Shown here in pieces: positions 1-11,402 of a stretch of DNA of 64,000 nucleotides. The stretch comes from Mesorhabditis belari. Lineage: Eukaryota > Nematoda > Chromadorea > Rhabditida > Rhabditidae. Location: positions 1-64,000 of the forward strand of contig CAUEEP010000907.1 in NCBI GenBank assembly GCA_958450365.1, in the 5' to 3' direction. Made by a program: the position numbers and the translations under genes. Numbering within the stretch: the first letter of the stretch is position 1; each line of letters opens with the position of its first letter. Below the pieces are notes generated by a model. That model searched no databases. It was not told the origin of the DNA and worked only from the letters and a program-made list of their open reading frames with translations.

Positions 1-500
1 TCGTACTTCTGTTAAAAAAGTAACAAATTCACCAAGTAATCTATAGTTTACTCTATAAAAAAGTGTTTTTTTTGTTCAATTTGCATCTTTTAAATGAATT
101 TCGGTTCACTTTCAAGCAAATTCGAGAGTGAAAAACGCCTTTTTCGTAAAAATCTATAAAAAACTCTACGGAAAAATTGGCTGAATGAATTTCTCTGAAA
201 TTTTGGCGAAATATCAAACGTTTTTTTTCTCTATCTTTTATCTATTGACACGAAGATAGGTTTTCTTTAGCTAAGGTGTCTAAACCGCATCTAAACCGCA
301 TCGAGTTAGCCCTTTTTGACTACCCGACTTCATACTCTCAAGAAAATCCAGGCATTAAATATTTTTAAACCCGTTTTAATGTTATTTTGCAGAAAAATAA
401 TTGCTTTTTCTAATGAAATCAACCGTAGTTTAATTGGTGCATTTGTTGGCTTGAAACGGCAGACGAAAAGGAACAAAAACACTTATGCATCAACCTAATA
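1..500. mobile_element. Mariner-type MITE, copy 1 (left tip cut off by window)
   Basis: The right tip reads CATCAACCTAATA, the mirror of the mariner-like tip TATTAGGTTGATGCAAAAGTC. The body aligns along its whole length, in inverted orientation, with the element at 33608-34620 once that copy's SINE and duplication are removed (shared blocks: the CTTTCAAGCAAA stretch near 110, GCTGAATGAATTTCTCTGAAA near 180, GACTACCCGACTTC near 318). The consensus is about 530 bp and the window begins about 25 bp inside the left end. I see no transposase reading frame, so it is non-autonomous. It serves as the empty-site reference for the SINE insertion in copy 2. Confidence 0.8.
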
Positions 501-511
501 TTAGATTAGAT

Positions 512-1532
512 CAGGGCCACCAGGACCAGACCAGGACCAGGATCAGGTGACCAGGACCACCAGGACCAGACCAGGACCAGGATCAGGTGACCAGGACCAC
601 CAGGACCAGACCAGACCAGGATCAGGTGACCAGGACCACCAGGACCAGACCAGGACCAGGATCAGGTGACCAGGACCACCAGGACCAGACCAGGACCAGG
701 ATCAGGTGACCAGGACCACCCAGGACCAGACCAGGACCAGGATCAGGTGACCAGGACCACCAGGACCAGACCAGACCAGGATCAGGTGACCAGGACCACC
801 AGGACCAGACCAGGACCAGGATCAGGTGACCAGGACCACCAGGACCAGACCAGGACCAGGATCAGGTGACCAGGACCACCAGGACCAGACCAGGACCAGG
901 ATCAGGTGACCAGGGCCACCAGGACCAGACCAGGACCAGGATCAGGTGACCAGGGCCACCAGGACCAGACCAGGATCAGGTGACCAGGACCACCAGGACC
1001 AGACCAGGACCAGGATCAGGTGACCAGGACCACCAGGACCAGACCAGGACCAGGATCAGGTGACCAGGGCCACCAGGACCAGACCAGGACCAGGATCAGG
1101 TGACCAGGGCCACCAGGACCAGACCAGGACCAGGATCAGGTGACCAGGGCCACCAGGACCAGACCAGGACCAGGATCAGGTGACCAGGGCCACCAGGACC
1201 AGACCAGGATCAGGTGACCAGGACCACCAGGACCAGACCAGGACCAGGATCAGGTGACCAGGACCACCAGGACCAGACCAGGACCAGGATCAGGTGACCA
1301 GGGCCACCAGGACCAGACCAGGACCAGGATCAGGTGACCAGGGCCACCAGGACCAGACCAGGACCAGGATCAGGTGACCAGGGCCACCAGGACCAGACCA
1401 GGACCAGGATCAGGTGACCAGGGCCACCAGGACCAGACCAGGACCAGGATCAGGTGACCAGGGCCACCAGGACCAGACCAGGACCAGGACCAGGTGACTA
1501 GGGCCACCAGGGCCAGACCAGGGCCACCAGGA
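512..1532. repeat. 40-bp minisatellite
   Basis: About 26 tandem copies of a 40-bp unit made of CCAGGACCACCAGGACCAGA followed by CCAGGACCAGGATCAGGTGA. Shorter variants (about 33-34 bp) lack one GGACCA step, and GACC/GGCC variants recur in blocks, suggesting later block duplications. It is GC-rich within an AT-rich surround. It lies exactly between two copies of the right tip of a MITE. Confidence 0.97.
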
Positions 1533-1653
1533 CGTTATTTTGCAGAAAAATAATTGGTTTTTCTAATGAAATCAACCGTAGTTTAATTGGTGCATTTGTT
1601 GGCTTGAAACGGCAGACGAAAAGGAACAAAAACACTTATGCATCAACCTAATA
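1533..1653. repeat. Duplicated MITE right end
   Basis: A second, nearly identical copy of bases 381-500, from GTTATTTTGCAG to the terminal CAACCTAATA. The two copies bracket the 40-bp minisatellite. The rest of the element is absent on this side, so this is a local direct duplication and not an independent insertion. Confidence 0.9.
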
Positions 1654-2646
1654 GTTGTAGCGGTGTTCAAAATGCAAAATTCGCTATTTTAGAGGGTGCG
1701 TTTAAGAATTTGAAACGCACTGTATAGGCTTTTCAGCAGATATTCAGATACACAAGATATTCAGCTAAAAAGCTGCAAAGCAATAAATGATTTGGGGCGC
1801 GAAATAGAATGAAGGGGCACGGATTTCCGCAATACTTTTCCAATTTTTTGGCTGTCAGAGTTAGGTAACTTTTTAATGGTTATTCGCCACACTTGTTGTA
1901 TTGTAAGTGATAATTAAACGCACTGTATAAGGCAACTGTTGTTCATTTGACGCGATGATTTACTATTGCGGCAGAGATGCCAAAGGAAAGTGCCAGTAAT
2001 TGTAAGTGATAAAAAGACATTGTAAGTGTCTTTTTATCCAAAGTGATCTCTTTTGTAGTAAAAGGCATAGAAAGTATCGATTTATTTAATAAATATAAGG
2101 TAAGGTAGCCTTGATTTCACTTACCTTTTGTTAACAACAATCTCGATGGTCGACCTCGTCCCTTACCATCGGAGATCAGCACCAAACCGTGATGAATCTA
2201 GAATTGAGCAATAAAACCTTCAAAATATAATAGTTATCGATATAAACTATGAAAATAGAATAGCTATTTGTAACTTGTAGAGTAGCTATTCGTAATAAAT
2301 AATCTTAAACCCACAACGTCAAGATTTCTGTGCTTTTGCTTCATTCTGAATTCTAAATTCTGAAAAGAAACATATTATTGAAAAGTAAAAAAGAAAACTG
2401 TAAAGTAAAACAGGAAAAAAAGCTTTTAAAACGAAAATTTCAAGATAAAATAGAAATTTTCAAGTCAAATGGATAATCAAGACTGATAAATAAAACAAAA
2501 AAAAGTGGGTCGGTGAAGATTTAAAGCTGATAAAGTGGAGAAACTTGGTTTAAAACGCCTCAAATCGCTCTTTATTTCCAAAATATCAAACATATTTGGT
2601 CTTTTCGTCAAAGAAAAGCTCTAAAGTGAGCTCATTACAACTGGAG
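1654..2646. other. AT-rich stretch, no feature recognised
   Basis: No convincing exon, RNA gene or transposon tip. A few in-family words repeat (TTGTAAGTGATAA near 1905 and 2000, CGCACTGTATA near 1707 and 1919), suggesting old local duplication. Confidence 0.5.
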
Positions 2647-3365
2647 AAGAGTGCCCGTTTTCTCTTTTTCTTTCTTTTCTTTCTTTTCACCTATTACAAC
2701 CTTCTGCTCGATCTCAAACCCCAAATTGATCAGCTGGCACTAAAAGAAAGACATAGACAAGGGCTGTACTTTGTGCTCAGGCTTAGGTTTAGGCTTACGT
2801 TTAGGCTTAGGCTTAGGTTTAGGTTTAGGCTTGGGTTTAGGCTTAGGTTTAGGCCTGGCTTTAGGCTTAGGCTTAGGTTTAGTTCAGCTTAGGCTTAGGT
2901 TTAGCCCAGCTTAGGCTTAGCTCAGCTTAGGCTTAGCTCAGCTTAGGTCTAGCTCAGTTTAGGCTTAGTTCAGTTTAGGCTTAGTTCAGCTTAGGCTTAG
3001 CTCAGCTTAGGCTTAGCTCAGCTTAGGCTTAGCTCAGCTTAGGCTTAGCTCAGCTTAGGTCTAGCTCAGTTTAGGCTTAGTTCAGCTTAGGTCTAGCTCA
3101 GTTTAGGCTTAGCTCAGCTTAGGCTTAGCTCAGCTTAGGCTTAGCTCAGCTTAGGTCTAGCTCAGTTTAGGTCTAGCTCAGTTTAGGCTTAGTTCAGCCT
3201 AGGCTTAGGCTTAGGCTCAGTTAAACAGATTGTTTAGTATAATAAGAGTGCCCGTTTTCTCTTTTTCTTTCCTTTCACCTATTCCAACCTTCTGCTCGAT
3301 CTCAAACCCCAAATTAATCAGCTGGCACTAAAAGAAAGACATAGACAATGGGTGTACTTTGTGCT
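2647..3365. repeat. Direct repeat pair bracketing an array
   Basis: Bases 2647 to about 2775 recur at 3243-3365, from AAGAGTGCCCGTTTTCTC through CATAGACAA to TGTACTTTGTGCT. The copies differ by a few substitutions and small gaps. The TTAGGC-like array lies between them. Confidence 0.9.
2778..3230. repeat. TTAGGC-like array (telomere-like)
   Basis: The first ~110 bases are mixed TTAGGC, TTAGGT and TTTAGG hexamers. The rest is a 16-bp unit, CAGCTTAGGCTTAGCT, with TCTAG variants. TTAGGC is the usual nematode telomere repeat. The array is degenerate and internal, so I read it as an interstitial telomere-like minisatellite, not a chromosome end. Confidence 0.85.
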
Positions 3366-3883
3366 TAAAATTAAAAACACATTTATTCTAGTTTACTGGA
3401 TTTCGTTCTTGTAAGGAAACTAGAGAATTCCAGTGCACAAGAAAGTTGGCAAGTTAAGCATAAAGTACACTACTAAACTAAACTCAAACTACTAAAAAAT
3501 AAGCTTAAGTTGAAGAATTTAAACCTTAAAATTGTTTCTCTTTGGTCTCGTTTCTAAAAAGCGTTCAAAATTGAGTGAAAACTGAGAAAAAGCTTTAAAA
3601 AAAAGTGTTTTCAAGTGTTTGCCGGAGTTTCGGCGCACTTCAAAGAGGAATTTTGAGGTTGAAAAGGGGTTATCAGAAAAAAAAGGGAATTGTGAAATTG
3701 AATAAAAATAAGTAAACAGAAACAGTTTAGTATAATAATATAGTAGAAATTTAAATAAATGTATTTTCAGAGTTTTTAAGACGATTTTCCGACTGTCGCT
3801 GATGCTAAAATCGGTTTTTTTTTAAATTTCCAGCTTTAGTTTGAGGAAAACACTTACAAAAGTACTTACAAAGTACTAAAAAC
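3366..3883. other. AT-rich stretch, no feature recognised
   Basis: Unique-looking AT-rich DNA without recognisable exon or RNA gene. Confidence 0.4.
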
Positions 3884-4596
3884 AAGTACTTAGTACTTAC
3901 AAACGAGTACTTAGTACTTACAAGTACTTAAACTTACAATGTATCAGTACTTACAATGTACAAGTACTTACAATGTACAAGTACTTACAATGTACAAGTA
4001 CTTACAATGTACAAGTACTTACAATGTACAAGTACTTACAATGTACAAGTACTTGCAATGTATCAGTACTTACAATGTACAAGTACTTACAATGTATCAG
4101 TACTTACAATGTACAGGTACTTACAATGTATCAGTACTTACAATGTACCAGTACTTACAATGTACAGGTACTTACAATGTACAGGTACTTACAATGTACA
4201 AGTACTTACAGTGTATCAGTACTTACAATGTACCAGTACTTACAATGTACAAGTACTTACAATGTATCAGTACTTACAATGTACAGGTACTTACAATGTA
4301 CAGGTACTTACAATGTACAAGTACTTGCAATGTATCAGTACTTACAATGTACAAGTACTTACAATGTATCAGTACTTACAATGTACAGGTACTTACAATG
4401 TACAAGTACTTACAATGTATCAGTACTTACAATGTACAAGTACTTACAATGTATCAGTACTTACAATGTACAGGTACTTACAATGTATCAGTACTTACAA
4501 TGTACTAGTACTTACAATGTACAGGTACTTACAATGTACAGGTACTTACAATGTACAAGTACTTACAGTACTAAAAACAAATACTTACAATGTTAG
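3884..4596. repeat. 17-bp minisatellite
   Basis: About 38 copies of TACTTACAATGTACAAG, with third-block variants (ACAAG, ATCAG, ACAGG, ACCAG) interleaved. It is preceded by a shorter degenerate GTACTTAGTACTTAC start that may record the seed. Because 17 is not a multiple of 3, all plus frames share the same open translation; this is not coding. Confidence 0.97.
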
Positions 4597-6350
4597 ATGT
4601 GAAATGGAAATTCTTTTCTTAGTATTTAACCTTTTATTTAATCAAAACTTAATCTTTCCATTGTACTTTGTACTCCAAAAAACTTCTAGTCTCTAGAGGT
4701 TTTTTATCTTTGTACCTCTATCTTTGTACTCTAGCAACTTTTCTTGCAATCTTAACTTTTAGAAATCTCTCTGAAGTCTTACCAATGGATGAAAAAACAG
4801 AAAGATCCAAGAAAATGGATCACTTATCCCCATTCTTCATGGGAAAACTTGCACAGTTAAAAAAAGTTGTTTGAGTTGAAACAGAGAAGAGATATTTTGA
4901 TGTTTGAAGAGTCAAAAATAGATCATTGTTCCAGAGAAAGTTCACTATTAAGCTAAAACTAAGTTTATGTAACGTTTCTAGTAGCCAGAATTGTTCGTAA
5001 GGGATTCCAGGGCCAAGATCAGGACCAAGCCAAGATCAGGACCAAGCCAGGTCAACGTCAAGTCTTGCCTGGTTCAACTTGGCCTTGCTCGACCTTAGCC
5101 TTTTCGACAAGCATCTCATTGTCAGCCAGAATCCGAGTTCACTAACCACTAGATCTAGAGGAATTCTCTAGATTTACAAGGGCCTTGCTCAACCTTAACC
5201 CTTTCCACAACAAGCATCCCATTGTCAGCTTGTCAGTTGTCAGCTTGTCAATTGTCAATCGGTTTACAATCCTGAGGAAATAACTAAACTTTATACTTGA
5301 AACTGTTTTCATTAAAATCTTTTAATCTTTATTTCACTGAACTTCTTGGAGATGTTTGATGGATAGTTTTACGTACTTGAAAGTTATTTTTATACTGTAA
5401 TGTGGTTTGAAACGTTACAAAGCCTTAAAAGAGCTCCAGACCAGGCCAGAACCCGATCAGAAGCCAGGTCAAGGTCTGGTTTCGGGTTTATCAACCACTC
5501 TAGCGAAATTCGCTAGATCTAGCGATTGGTGAACCCGGATCTAGCGAAATTCGCTAGATCTAGTTTACTAGATTTACTCCTCGTTTTACAATCTTCAAAA
5601 TAACTCTTTCAAATTTAACATTTCTTGCTAGATGTTTTGGCTTTTAGAAACTAGATGAAATTCTGCTTCTGCTTATATAAAAATGATTTTAGCTAGTTAA
5701 CAGAACAGTAATTAAAACAACGCTAAACTTTCAGCAATTGTTTGCATTTTCTACTTATCTTTTCTTAGCAATCGTTTATAGAAATAACATTTTGTATGAA
5801 CAGAAGCAGAAAGCGCTAACAAGCGCTAACAATTGCTGAACGTTTAGTGTTGTTTTAATTACTGTTTTGTTAACTAGCTAAAATCATTTTTATATAAGCA
5901 GAAGCAGAATTTTATCTAGTTTTTAAAAACCAAAACAGCTAGCAAGAAATGTTAAAATTGAAAGAGTTATTTTGAAGATTGTAAAGCGAGCGCTCCAGAT
6001 CAGGCCGATTAAAAGATTAAAAGATTAAAAGCGCTCCAGATCAGGCCAGAATCTAGCGAATTTCGCTAGATCCGGGTTCACCAACCACTAGATCTAGGGA
6101 ATTTCGCTAGAGCGGTTGATAAACCCGAAACCAGACCTTGACCTGGCTTCTGATCGGGTTCTGGCCTGGTCTGGAGCTCTTTTAAGGCTTTGTAACGTTT
6201 CAAACCACATTACAGTATAAAAATAACTTCCCAGTACGTAAAACTATCCATCAAACATGTGCAAGAAGTCCAGTGAAATAAAGGTTAAAAGGTTTTAATA
6301 AAAACAGTTTCAAGTATAAAGCTTAGTTATTTCCTCAGGATTGTAAACCG

Positions 6351-6565
6351 ACTGACAATCGACAAACTGACAACTGACCAACTGGCAACTGACAACTGAC
6401 AACTGACAAACTGACAACTGACAAGCTGACAACTGACAAACTGACAACTGACCAACTGGCAACTGACAACTGACAAACTGGCAACTGACAAACTGGCAAC
6501 TGACAACTGACAAACTGACAACTGACAAGCTGACAACTGACAAACTGACAACTGACAAACTGACA
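6351..6565. repeat. ACTGACA-type array in right arm of palindrome
   Basis: Alternating 7-8-bp subunits (AACTGAC, AAACTGAC, AAGCTGAC, CAACTGGC), dominant 15-bp period. The matching spot of the left arm (5222-5262) has only a few units, so the expansion happened after the palindrome formed. Confidence 0.93.
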
Positions 6566-6719
6566 ATGAGATGCTTGTTGTGGAAAGGGCTAAGGTTGAG
6601 CAAGGCCCTTGTAAATCTAGAGAATTTCGCTAGATCTAGTGTTTGGTGAACTCGGATTCTGGCTGACAATGGCTGACAAGATCCTTGTTGTGGAAAAGGC
6701 TAAGGTTGAGCAAGGCCAA

Positions 6720-6900
6720 GTTGAGCCAGGCAAGACTTGACGTTGACCTGGCTTGGTCCTGATCTTGGCTTGGTCCTGATCTTGGCCTGGTCCTGATCTT
6801 GGCTTGGTCCTGATCTTGGCCTGGTCCTGGTCTTGGCCTGATCCTGATCTTGACCTGGTCCTTATCTTGGCCTGGTCCTGATCTTGGAATCCCTGGAATC
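6720..6900. repeat. CTTGGCCTGGTCCTGAT array
   Basis: Seven or more copies of an 18-bp unit CTTGGCCTGGTCCTGATC near the outer end of the right palindrome arm. The left arm has only two to three (5011-5050), again asymmetric expansion. Confidence 0.9.
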
Positions 6901-6942
6901 CCTTAAGAACAATTTTGGCTACTAGAAACGTTACATAAACTT

Positions 6943-7479
6943 TGCAAATCTATTTTTACACGACTTTTACCTCTTCTTTCTTTCTTTCTTTCACTTTCAA
7001 ATGCCATAAAGACAATGATCAGATGAGTGATCTCTCTGCATTTTCCGTTCTTTCCCTCAAATCCATTATCTGTTTGTGTGTTCTCTAAAGAAAAATATCA
7101 GAAACAGCTAAAAATCAGAGAGAAAAAAGCGCTTCAAAAACTTAATTGTTCTCTTTCTGAAGTGAAAAATCTGTTTGCTGATGAAAAATTCTTTTTTCTC
7201 AGCTTCAGTGAATCTTTTTCTTTTTGCCAATCATTTTCTCATGGCACTCAGCTGACCGATGGCTCATTGAGGCTCAATTTTCAGATAATAATCCTCAAAT
7301 CCTCCTCAAATCATATATTTTTGAACAAATTCAATTCTAAACTTCAATTCTAAACTTTTCTTTTATAAAACTTTGAAAACTTACTTAATTTTCTTTGTTT
7401 TTTGATTCGTTTTTGATTTTGATTTAAGATTTTTCATGTTTTTTTTCTTTAAAACTTTTCTTTTCTTTCTTTTTGAGTA
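6943..7479. other. AT-rich stretch, no feature recognised
   Basis: Poly-pyrimidine and AT-rich DNA. The short open frame at 7027-7353 has no recognisable domain and unremarkable composition. Confidence 0.4.
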
Positions 7480-8492
7480 GAAATTTTGGATGAAAATCTA
7501 TGATTTTATCAAATTTTAAACATTAAACAAAAGATTTAAACAATAATTTCGTTAAAAATCTGGCTCAACATATGTTTCCCTTCAAAAAAATTGTATAAGA
7601 AAGTGCTATAAAATGACTATTATTCCCTCATCAAGATGTGATTCCGAATCTGCTTTCCTATCAGCTCAGGTCAATAACTAGCTGAGAACTTTTTGAGATC
7701 GGAGATGAAACCAGTCTTGACCTTGTTCAGAAAGTTTGGAGCATAGTTCAACTGTTCTTTTATGGGTTGGGGCTGGGTTGGGGCTGGGTTGGCGCCTGGA
7801 TTGGCCCTGGATTGGCCCTGGATCGACGCCTGGATTGGCCCTGGGTCGGCGCTTGGATCAGCGCCTGGATCGGCCCTGGATCGGCGCTTGGATCAGCGCC
7901 TGGATCGGCCCTGGATCGGCGCTTGGATCAGCGCCTGGATTGGCCCTGGATCGGCGCTTGGATCAGCGCCTGGATCGGCGCCTGGATCGGCGCTTGGATC
8001 AGCGCCTGGATCGGCCCTGGATCGGCGCTTGGATCAGCGCCTGGATTGGCCCTGGATCGGCGCTTGGACCAGCGCCTGGATCGGCCCTGGATCGGCGCTT
8101 GGATCAGCGCCTGGATCGGCGTCTGGATTGACCCTGGATCGGCGCTTGGACCAGCGCCTGGACCAGCGCCTGGATCGGCGCTTGGACCAGCGCCTGGAAC
8201 AGCGCCTGGATCGGCGCTTGGACCAGCGCCTGGACCAGCGCCTGGATCGGCGCTTGGACCAGCGCCTGGACCAGCGCCTGGATCGGCGCTTGGACCAGCG
8301 CCTGGATCGACGCCTGGATCCACGCTTGGATGAAATTTTGAATGAAAATCTATGATTTTATCAAATTTTAAACATTAAACAAAAGATTTAAACAATAATT
8401 TCGTTAAAAATCTGGCTCAACACATGTTTCCCTTCAAAAAAATTGTATAAGAAAGTGCTATAAAATGACTATTATTCCCTCATCAAGATGTG
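7480..8492. repeat. Direct repeat pair (~161 bp) bracketing an array
   Basis: 7480-7641 and 8332-8492 match almost perfectly from GAAATTTTG to CATCAAGATGTGA. Between them lie ~115 bp of unique DNA and the GGATCGGCGC array. Confidence 0.95.
7756..8331. repeat. 12/24-bp GC-rich minisatellite (left)
   Basis: 12-bp subunits CTGGATCGGCGC, TTGGATCAGCGC and CTGGATTGGCCC combine into 24- and 36-bp higher-order units. Very GC-rich against the AT-rich flanks. The unit length is a multiple of 3 and no subunit contains a stop, so it is open in several frames; I see no coding evidence. Confidence 0.97.
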
Positions 8493-8937
8493 AAAGTTCA
8501 TAAATTTCCATTTATTTTTAAAGAAATGAATCTTTTTCAGCTATCAAATAAAAAAAAGTGACTTTTTTATGAAAGCTAGCCCAAAATCTATTTAAAAGAT
8601 TACTTCAGACTCATTTTTTCTTCATTTCTTCTTTGTCTAGACGACTTTTGGTCATCAAATTGGTTTGCTTTGTTGTAAAATTCCCTTAAAATTGAACGTA
8701 GTTCAATAAAGAGCGAAGAGATGCCGTTTATTTTAATGGATTTCCCTTTTTTCAATCAAAAGTTAATTTTCGTATAGGGAAATTCTACAGGGTTTCCTTT
8801 CATTTCTGTAATTCGATTTCTATATTATGTTCTAATAGTTTATGAAAGTGAAAGATGCTGATGCTTTCAACGCAAGATGTAAGGCATCAGCATCTTGGCG
8901 GCAAGCTATCGATATGTATCGATATGATATGTATCGT
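8493..8937. other. Palindrome centre with a small hairpin
   Basis: Mostly AT-rich unique DNA. 8852-8897 forms a hairpin: AGATGCTGATGC pairs with GCATCAGCATCT across a ~20-nt loop. No exon recognised. Confidence 0.6.
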
Positions 8938-8988
8938 TGTGGCTCATTGGTAGCGGTTGGTAAGCGAGAGGTCGCGGGTTTCAATCCA
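8938..8988 (+). pseudogene. tRNA-like relic
   Basis: TGGCTCATTGGTAGCG resembles an A box/D arm. AGAGGTCGCGGGTTTCAATCC resembles the extra-loop and T arm of a tRNA with a B-box-like GGGTTTCAATCC. The acceptor and a proper anticodon arm are missing and the minisatellite begins right after the B box. It could be a tRNA fragment or a SINE head. Not a functional tRNA. Confidence 0.35.
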
Positions 8989-9515
8989 AGCGCCGATCCA
9001 GGGCCAATCCAAGCGTCGATCCAAGCGCCCATCCAGGGCCGATCCAGGCGCCGATCCAAGCGCCGATCCAGGCCCAATCCAAGCGCCGATCCAGGTGCTG
9101 ATCCAAGCGCCGATCCAGGGCCAATCCAGGCGCCGATCCAGGGCCAATCCAGGCGCCGATCCAGGCGCCGATCCAAACGCCGATCCAGGGCCAATCCAGG
9201 CGCAGATCCAGGCGCCGATCTAAACGCCGATCCAGGGCCAATCCAAGTGCCGATCCAGGGCCAATCCAGGCGCTGATCCAAGAGCCCATCCAGGGCCGAT
9301 CCAGGCGCCGATCCAAGCGCCGATCCAGGGCCAATCCAAGCGCCGATCCAGGGCCAATCCAAGCGTCGATCCAGGGCCAATCCAAGCGCCGATCCAGGGC
9401 CAATCCAGGCGCCGATCCAGGCGCCGATCCAAACGCCGATCCAGGGCCAATCCAGGCGCAGATCCAGGCGCCGATCTAAACGCCGATCCAGGGCCAATCC
9501 AGGCGCCGATCCGCC
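8989..9515. repeat. 12/24-bp GC-rich minisatellite (right, inverted)
   Basis: Same family as 7756-8331 but reversed: GCGCCGATCCAG, GGCCAATCCAAG and similar 12-mers. A block of about 190 bp inside (near 9113-9240) is repeated at 9390-9510, including the marker ATCTAAACGCCGATCC, showing large-unit duplication. Confidence 0.96.
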
Positions 9516-9751
9516 CCAACCCATAAAAGGACAGTCCAACTATGCCCCAAACCTTCTGAACAAGGTCAAGATTGGTTTCATCAGCGCTCTCAAAAGTTCT
9601 GAGCTAGTTATTGGCCTGAGCTGGCCAGAAAGCAAATTCGGAATCAAGATAGAGAATAACCGGGTGGAAACTATTTGAAAAATAGTTCCAAATAGTTTCA
9701 AATAGTTTTAAGGCTAGATAAAGTGTACAAAATAAATACAAATCAAAGAAA

Positions 9752-9836
9752 AGTTCGCAAAGGAATCGAACTCAAGCAAGAAAAACGCAGCGCTCATTTT
9801 GCATGCAAGGATTCTATCCACTATAGCATCAAGCCA
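9752..9836 (-). other. Possible tRNA-derived relic
   Basis: Read on the minus strand: TATAGTGGATAGA (D-arm-like), TTGCATGCAA (a hairpin in anticodon-arm position) and GAGTTCGATTCC (B-box-like). The acceptor ends do not pair, so at best this is a decayed tRNA or SINE head. Confidence 0.25.
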
Positions 9837-9896
9837 TGTTTGTGATCCGTCAGGAATCACAACTAAAGTTTAGGTAATTGTTTTATGTTTAATTGT

Positions 9897-10915
9897 TCAT
9901 TGTTTCCTAATGAAAGATTGTATCATTATGTAAAAAACAACTAGGAAAAGGTCGATTATTTTAATATTAGCATCTTTTTTTTCACTTTTTATCAACAAAG
10001 ATCTAATTCTCATAGATGATTCACGTTCCAAAACTGGCTAGCCTCAAGAATTATCACACAGATTTACATAAACTCCAAAACATTGTTACTTTTTGGCAGA
10101 AAAAACTGTTAAAACTCGTTTCAAACGTGAAATTCTCATGTTTTGTTGCTCATGTTTTGTCTATTTTTCAAGTTCTAACACATTAAAAAAGCACACATTT
10201 GCAATTAACTTAACATTAACGATTAACAATTACAATTAACAATTACAATTTACAATTAAGTTCCCGTCTTGGAAAAGCTATTGATCAATAGCTTTTCTAA
10301 ATACTAAATGAATTGATCACTTTCCCTACATCGATTTTATCTTTTTCATTGTTTCCTAATGAAAAATTGTATCATTATGTAAAAAGCAACTAGGAAAAGG
10401 TCGATTATTTTAATATTAACATCTTTTTTTTCACTTTTTCTCACTTTTTATCAACAAAGATCAACAAAGATCGCCGATCCAGGCGCTGATCCAAGCGCCG
10501 ATCCAGGGCCAATCCAGGAGCCAATCCAGGCGTTGATCCAAGAGCCGATCCAAGTGCCGATCCAGGGCCAATCCAGGCGCCGATCCAGGCACCGATCCAG
10601 GCGCCGATCCAGGCGCTGATCCAAGCGCCGATCCAGGGCCAATCCAGGCGCCAATCCAAGCGTTGATCCAAGAGCCGATCCAACGCCGATCCAGTGCCAA
10701 TCCAAGCTCCGATCTAGGCGGTTATCAACAAAGATCTAATTCTCATAGATGATTCACGTTCCAAAACTGGCTAGCCTCAAGAATTATCACACAGATTTAC
10801 ATAAACTCCAAAACATTGTAGCTTTTTGGCAGAAAAAAACTGTTAAAACTCGTTTCAAACGTGAAATTCTCATGTTTTGTTGCTCATGTTTTGTCTATTT
10901 TTCAAGTTCTAACAA
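9897..10915. repeat. Duplicated ~287-bp segment split by an array
   Basis: 9897-10183 reappears as 10349-10462 plus 10723-10915, with a ~250-bp GC-rich array inserted at the word CAACAAAGATC, which is present on both sides. Landmarks: TCATTGTTTCCTAATGAAA, GGAAAAGGTCGATTATTTTA, TTCCAAAACTGGCTAGCCTC. Confidence 0.95.
10463..10722. repeat. 12/24-bp GC-rich minisatellite (third array)
   Basis: The same GCGCCGATCCAG / GGCCAATCCAGG family as the arrays at 7.8 and 9.0 kb, here inserted cleanly into a duplicated AT-rich segment. The uninterrupted copy at 9897-10183 is the empty site. Confidence 0.95.
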
Positions 10916-11237
10916 ATAAAAAAAGATAAAAAGTAAAAGAAAGGCTAGAATTTTAAAAAGAATCATATTTTTTTGAAGTTTGAAGTGTTGTTTTGTTGCT
11001 TTCAAAGTAAAAGATCAAGTAATGAATAGAAATGAAAGCCGGGATTCTTAAAAATTCAAGCCTTTCCCCCCCATTCATTCCTCTTTCGCATATTCCTCGA
11101 AAAGCCATTTTTAGGCACTCACCGGAAATATCGTGGACCTCTTTTACGTTTTTTTTTTTGACCGGAATTTCCCAATGAGTTGTATAGTTCTATTTGAATT
11201 AGCTTTTAAAAGCCTAATTTCACGATAGACTCAATAA

Positions 11238-11402
11238 AATGAATAACTCTAATCGATTCTCCGACCGCGAAAACCCTGAATACAAATTTAAAGCTAAATA
11301 AGTGCCATCTAAAAAGAAGTGTAATGTAAATGACTGGCAAAGTGTTCTTTATGCGGCCGCGTAATCGCTCGTCGTCTGGCAAATCGCTCTAGCATAAGGG
11401 CT
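11238..11402. repeat. Dispersed repeat with GC-rich core, copy 1
   Basis: Shares AATAACTC..AATCGATTCT, ..GAAAACCC.. and a core GTTCTTTATGCGGCCGCGTA / ATCGCTCGTCGTCTGGC with 29280-29480; core-only relatives lie at 11547-11590, 11890-11960, 29618-29662 and 35395-35470. Read one way the core gives CSLCGRVIARRLA. The function is unknown. Confidence 0.7.

Larger units (their letters stand above)
4961..6942. repeat. ~2-kb inverted repeat (palindrome)
   Basis: The left arm starts AAGTTTATGTAACGTTTCTA and the right arm ends with its complement at 6942. The arms can be followed inward through matching landmarks: GACCAAGCCAGGTCAACGTC (~5030) with 6735; TTACAATCCTGAGG (5265) with 6335; AGACCAGGCCAGAACCCGAT (5438) with 6150; AATTAAAACAACGCTAAACT (5711) with ~5850. 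The spacer is about 5745-5820. There are small arm-specific insertions, and the array at 6351-6565 is expanded in the right arm only. No transposase is seen; it could be a foldback element or an inverted duplication. Confidence 0.9.
7640..9650. repeat. Second ~2-kb inverted repeat
   Basis: Bases 7640-7770 (TTCCGAATCTGCTTTC to TATGGGTTGGGGC) return as the reverse complement at 9516-9650, including ACCTTGTTCAGAAAGTTTGG. Each arm runs inward into an array of the same GGATCGGCGC family, in opposite orientations (7756-8331 and 8989-9515). The centre, about 8332-8988, is not palindromic. Confidence 0.9.

Noticed and set aside
512..1532. CRISPR-like regular repeats
   Set aside because: Units are directly tandem with no unique spacers, and the context is eukaryotic.
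2778..3230. A true telomere end
   Set aside because: Repeats are degenerate, change into a 16-bp unit and are flanked on both sides by a duplicated unique sequence.
3939..4696. Overlapping open frames of 189-246 codons in the 17-bp array
   Set aside because: All three frames give the same shifted repeat peptide, as expected for a unit of length not divisible by 3; no gene signals.
7736..9539. Open frames in the GC-rich GGATCGGCGC arrays
   Set aside because: High GC and stop-free 12-bp subunits explain them; frames on opposite strands are equally open.
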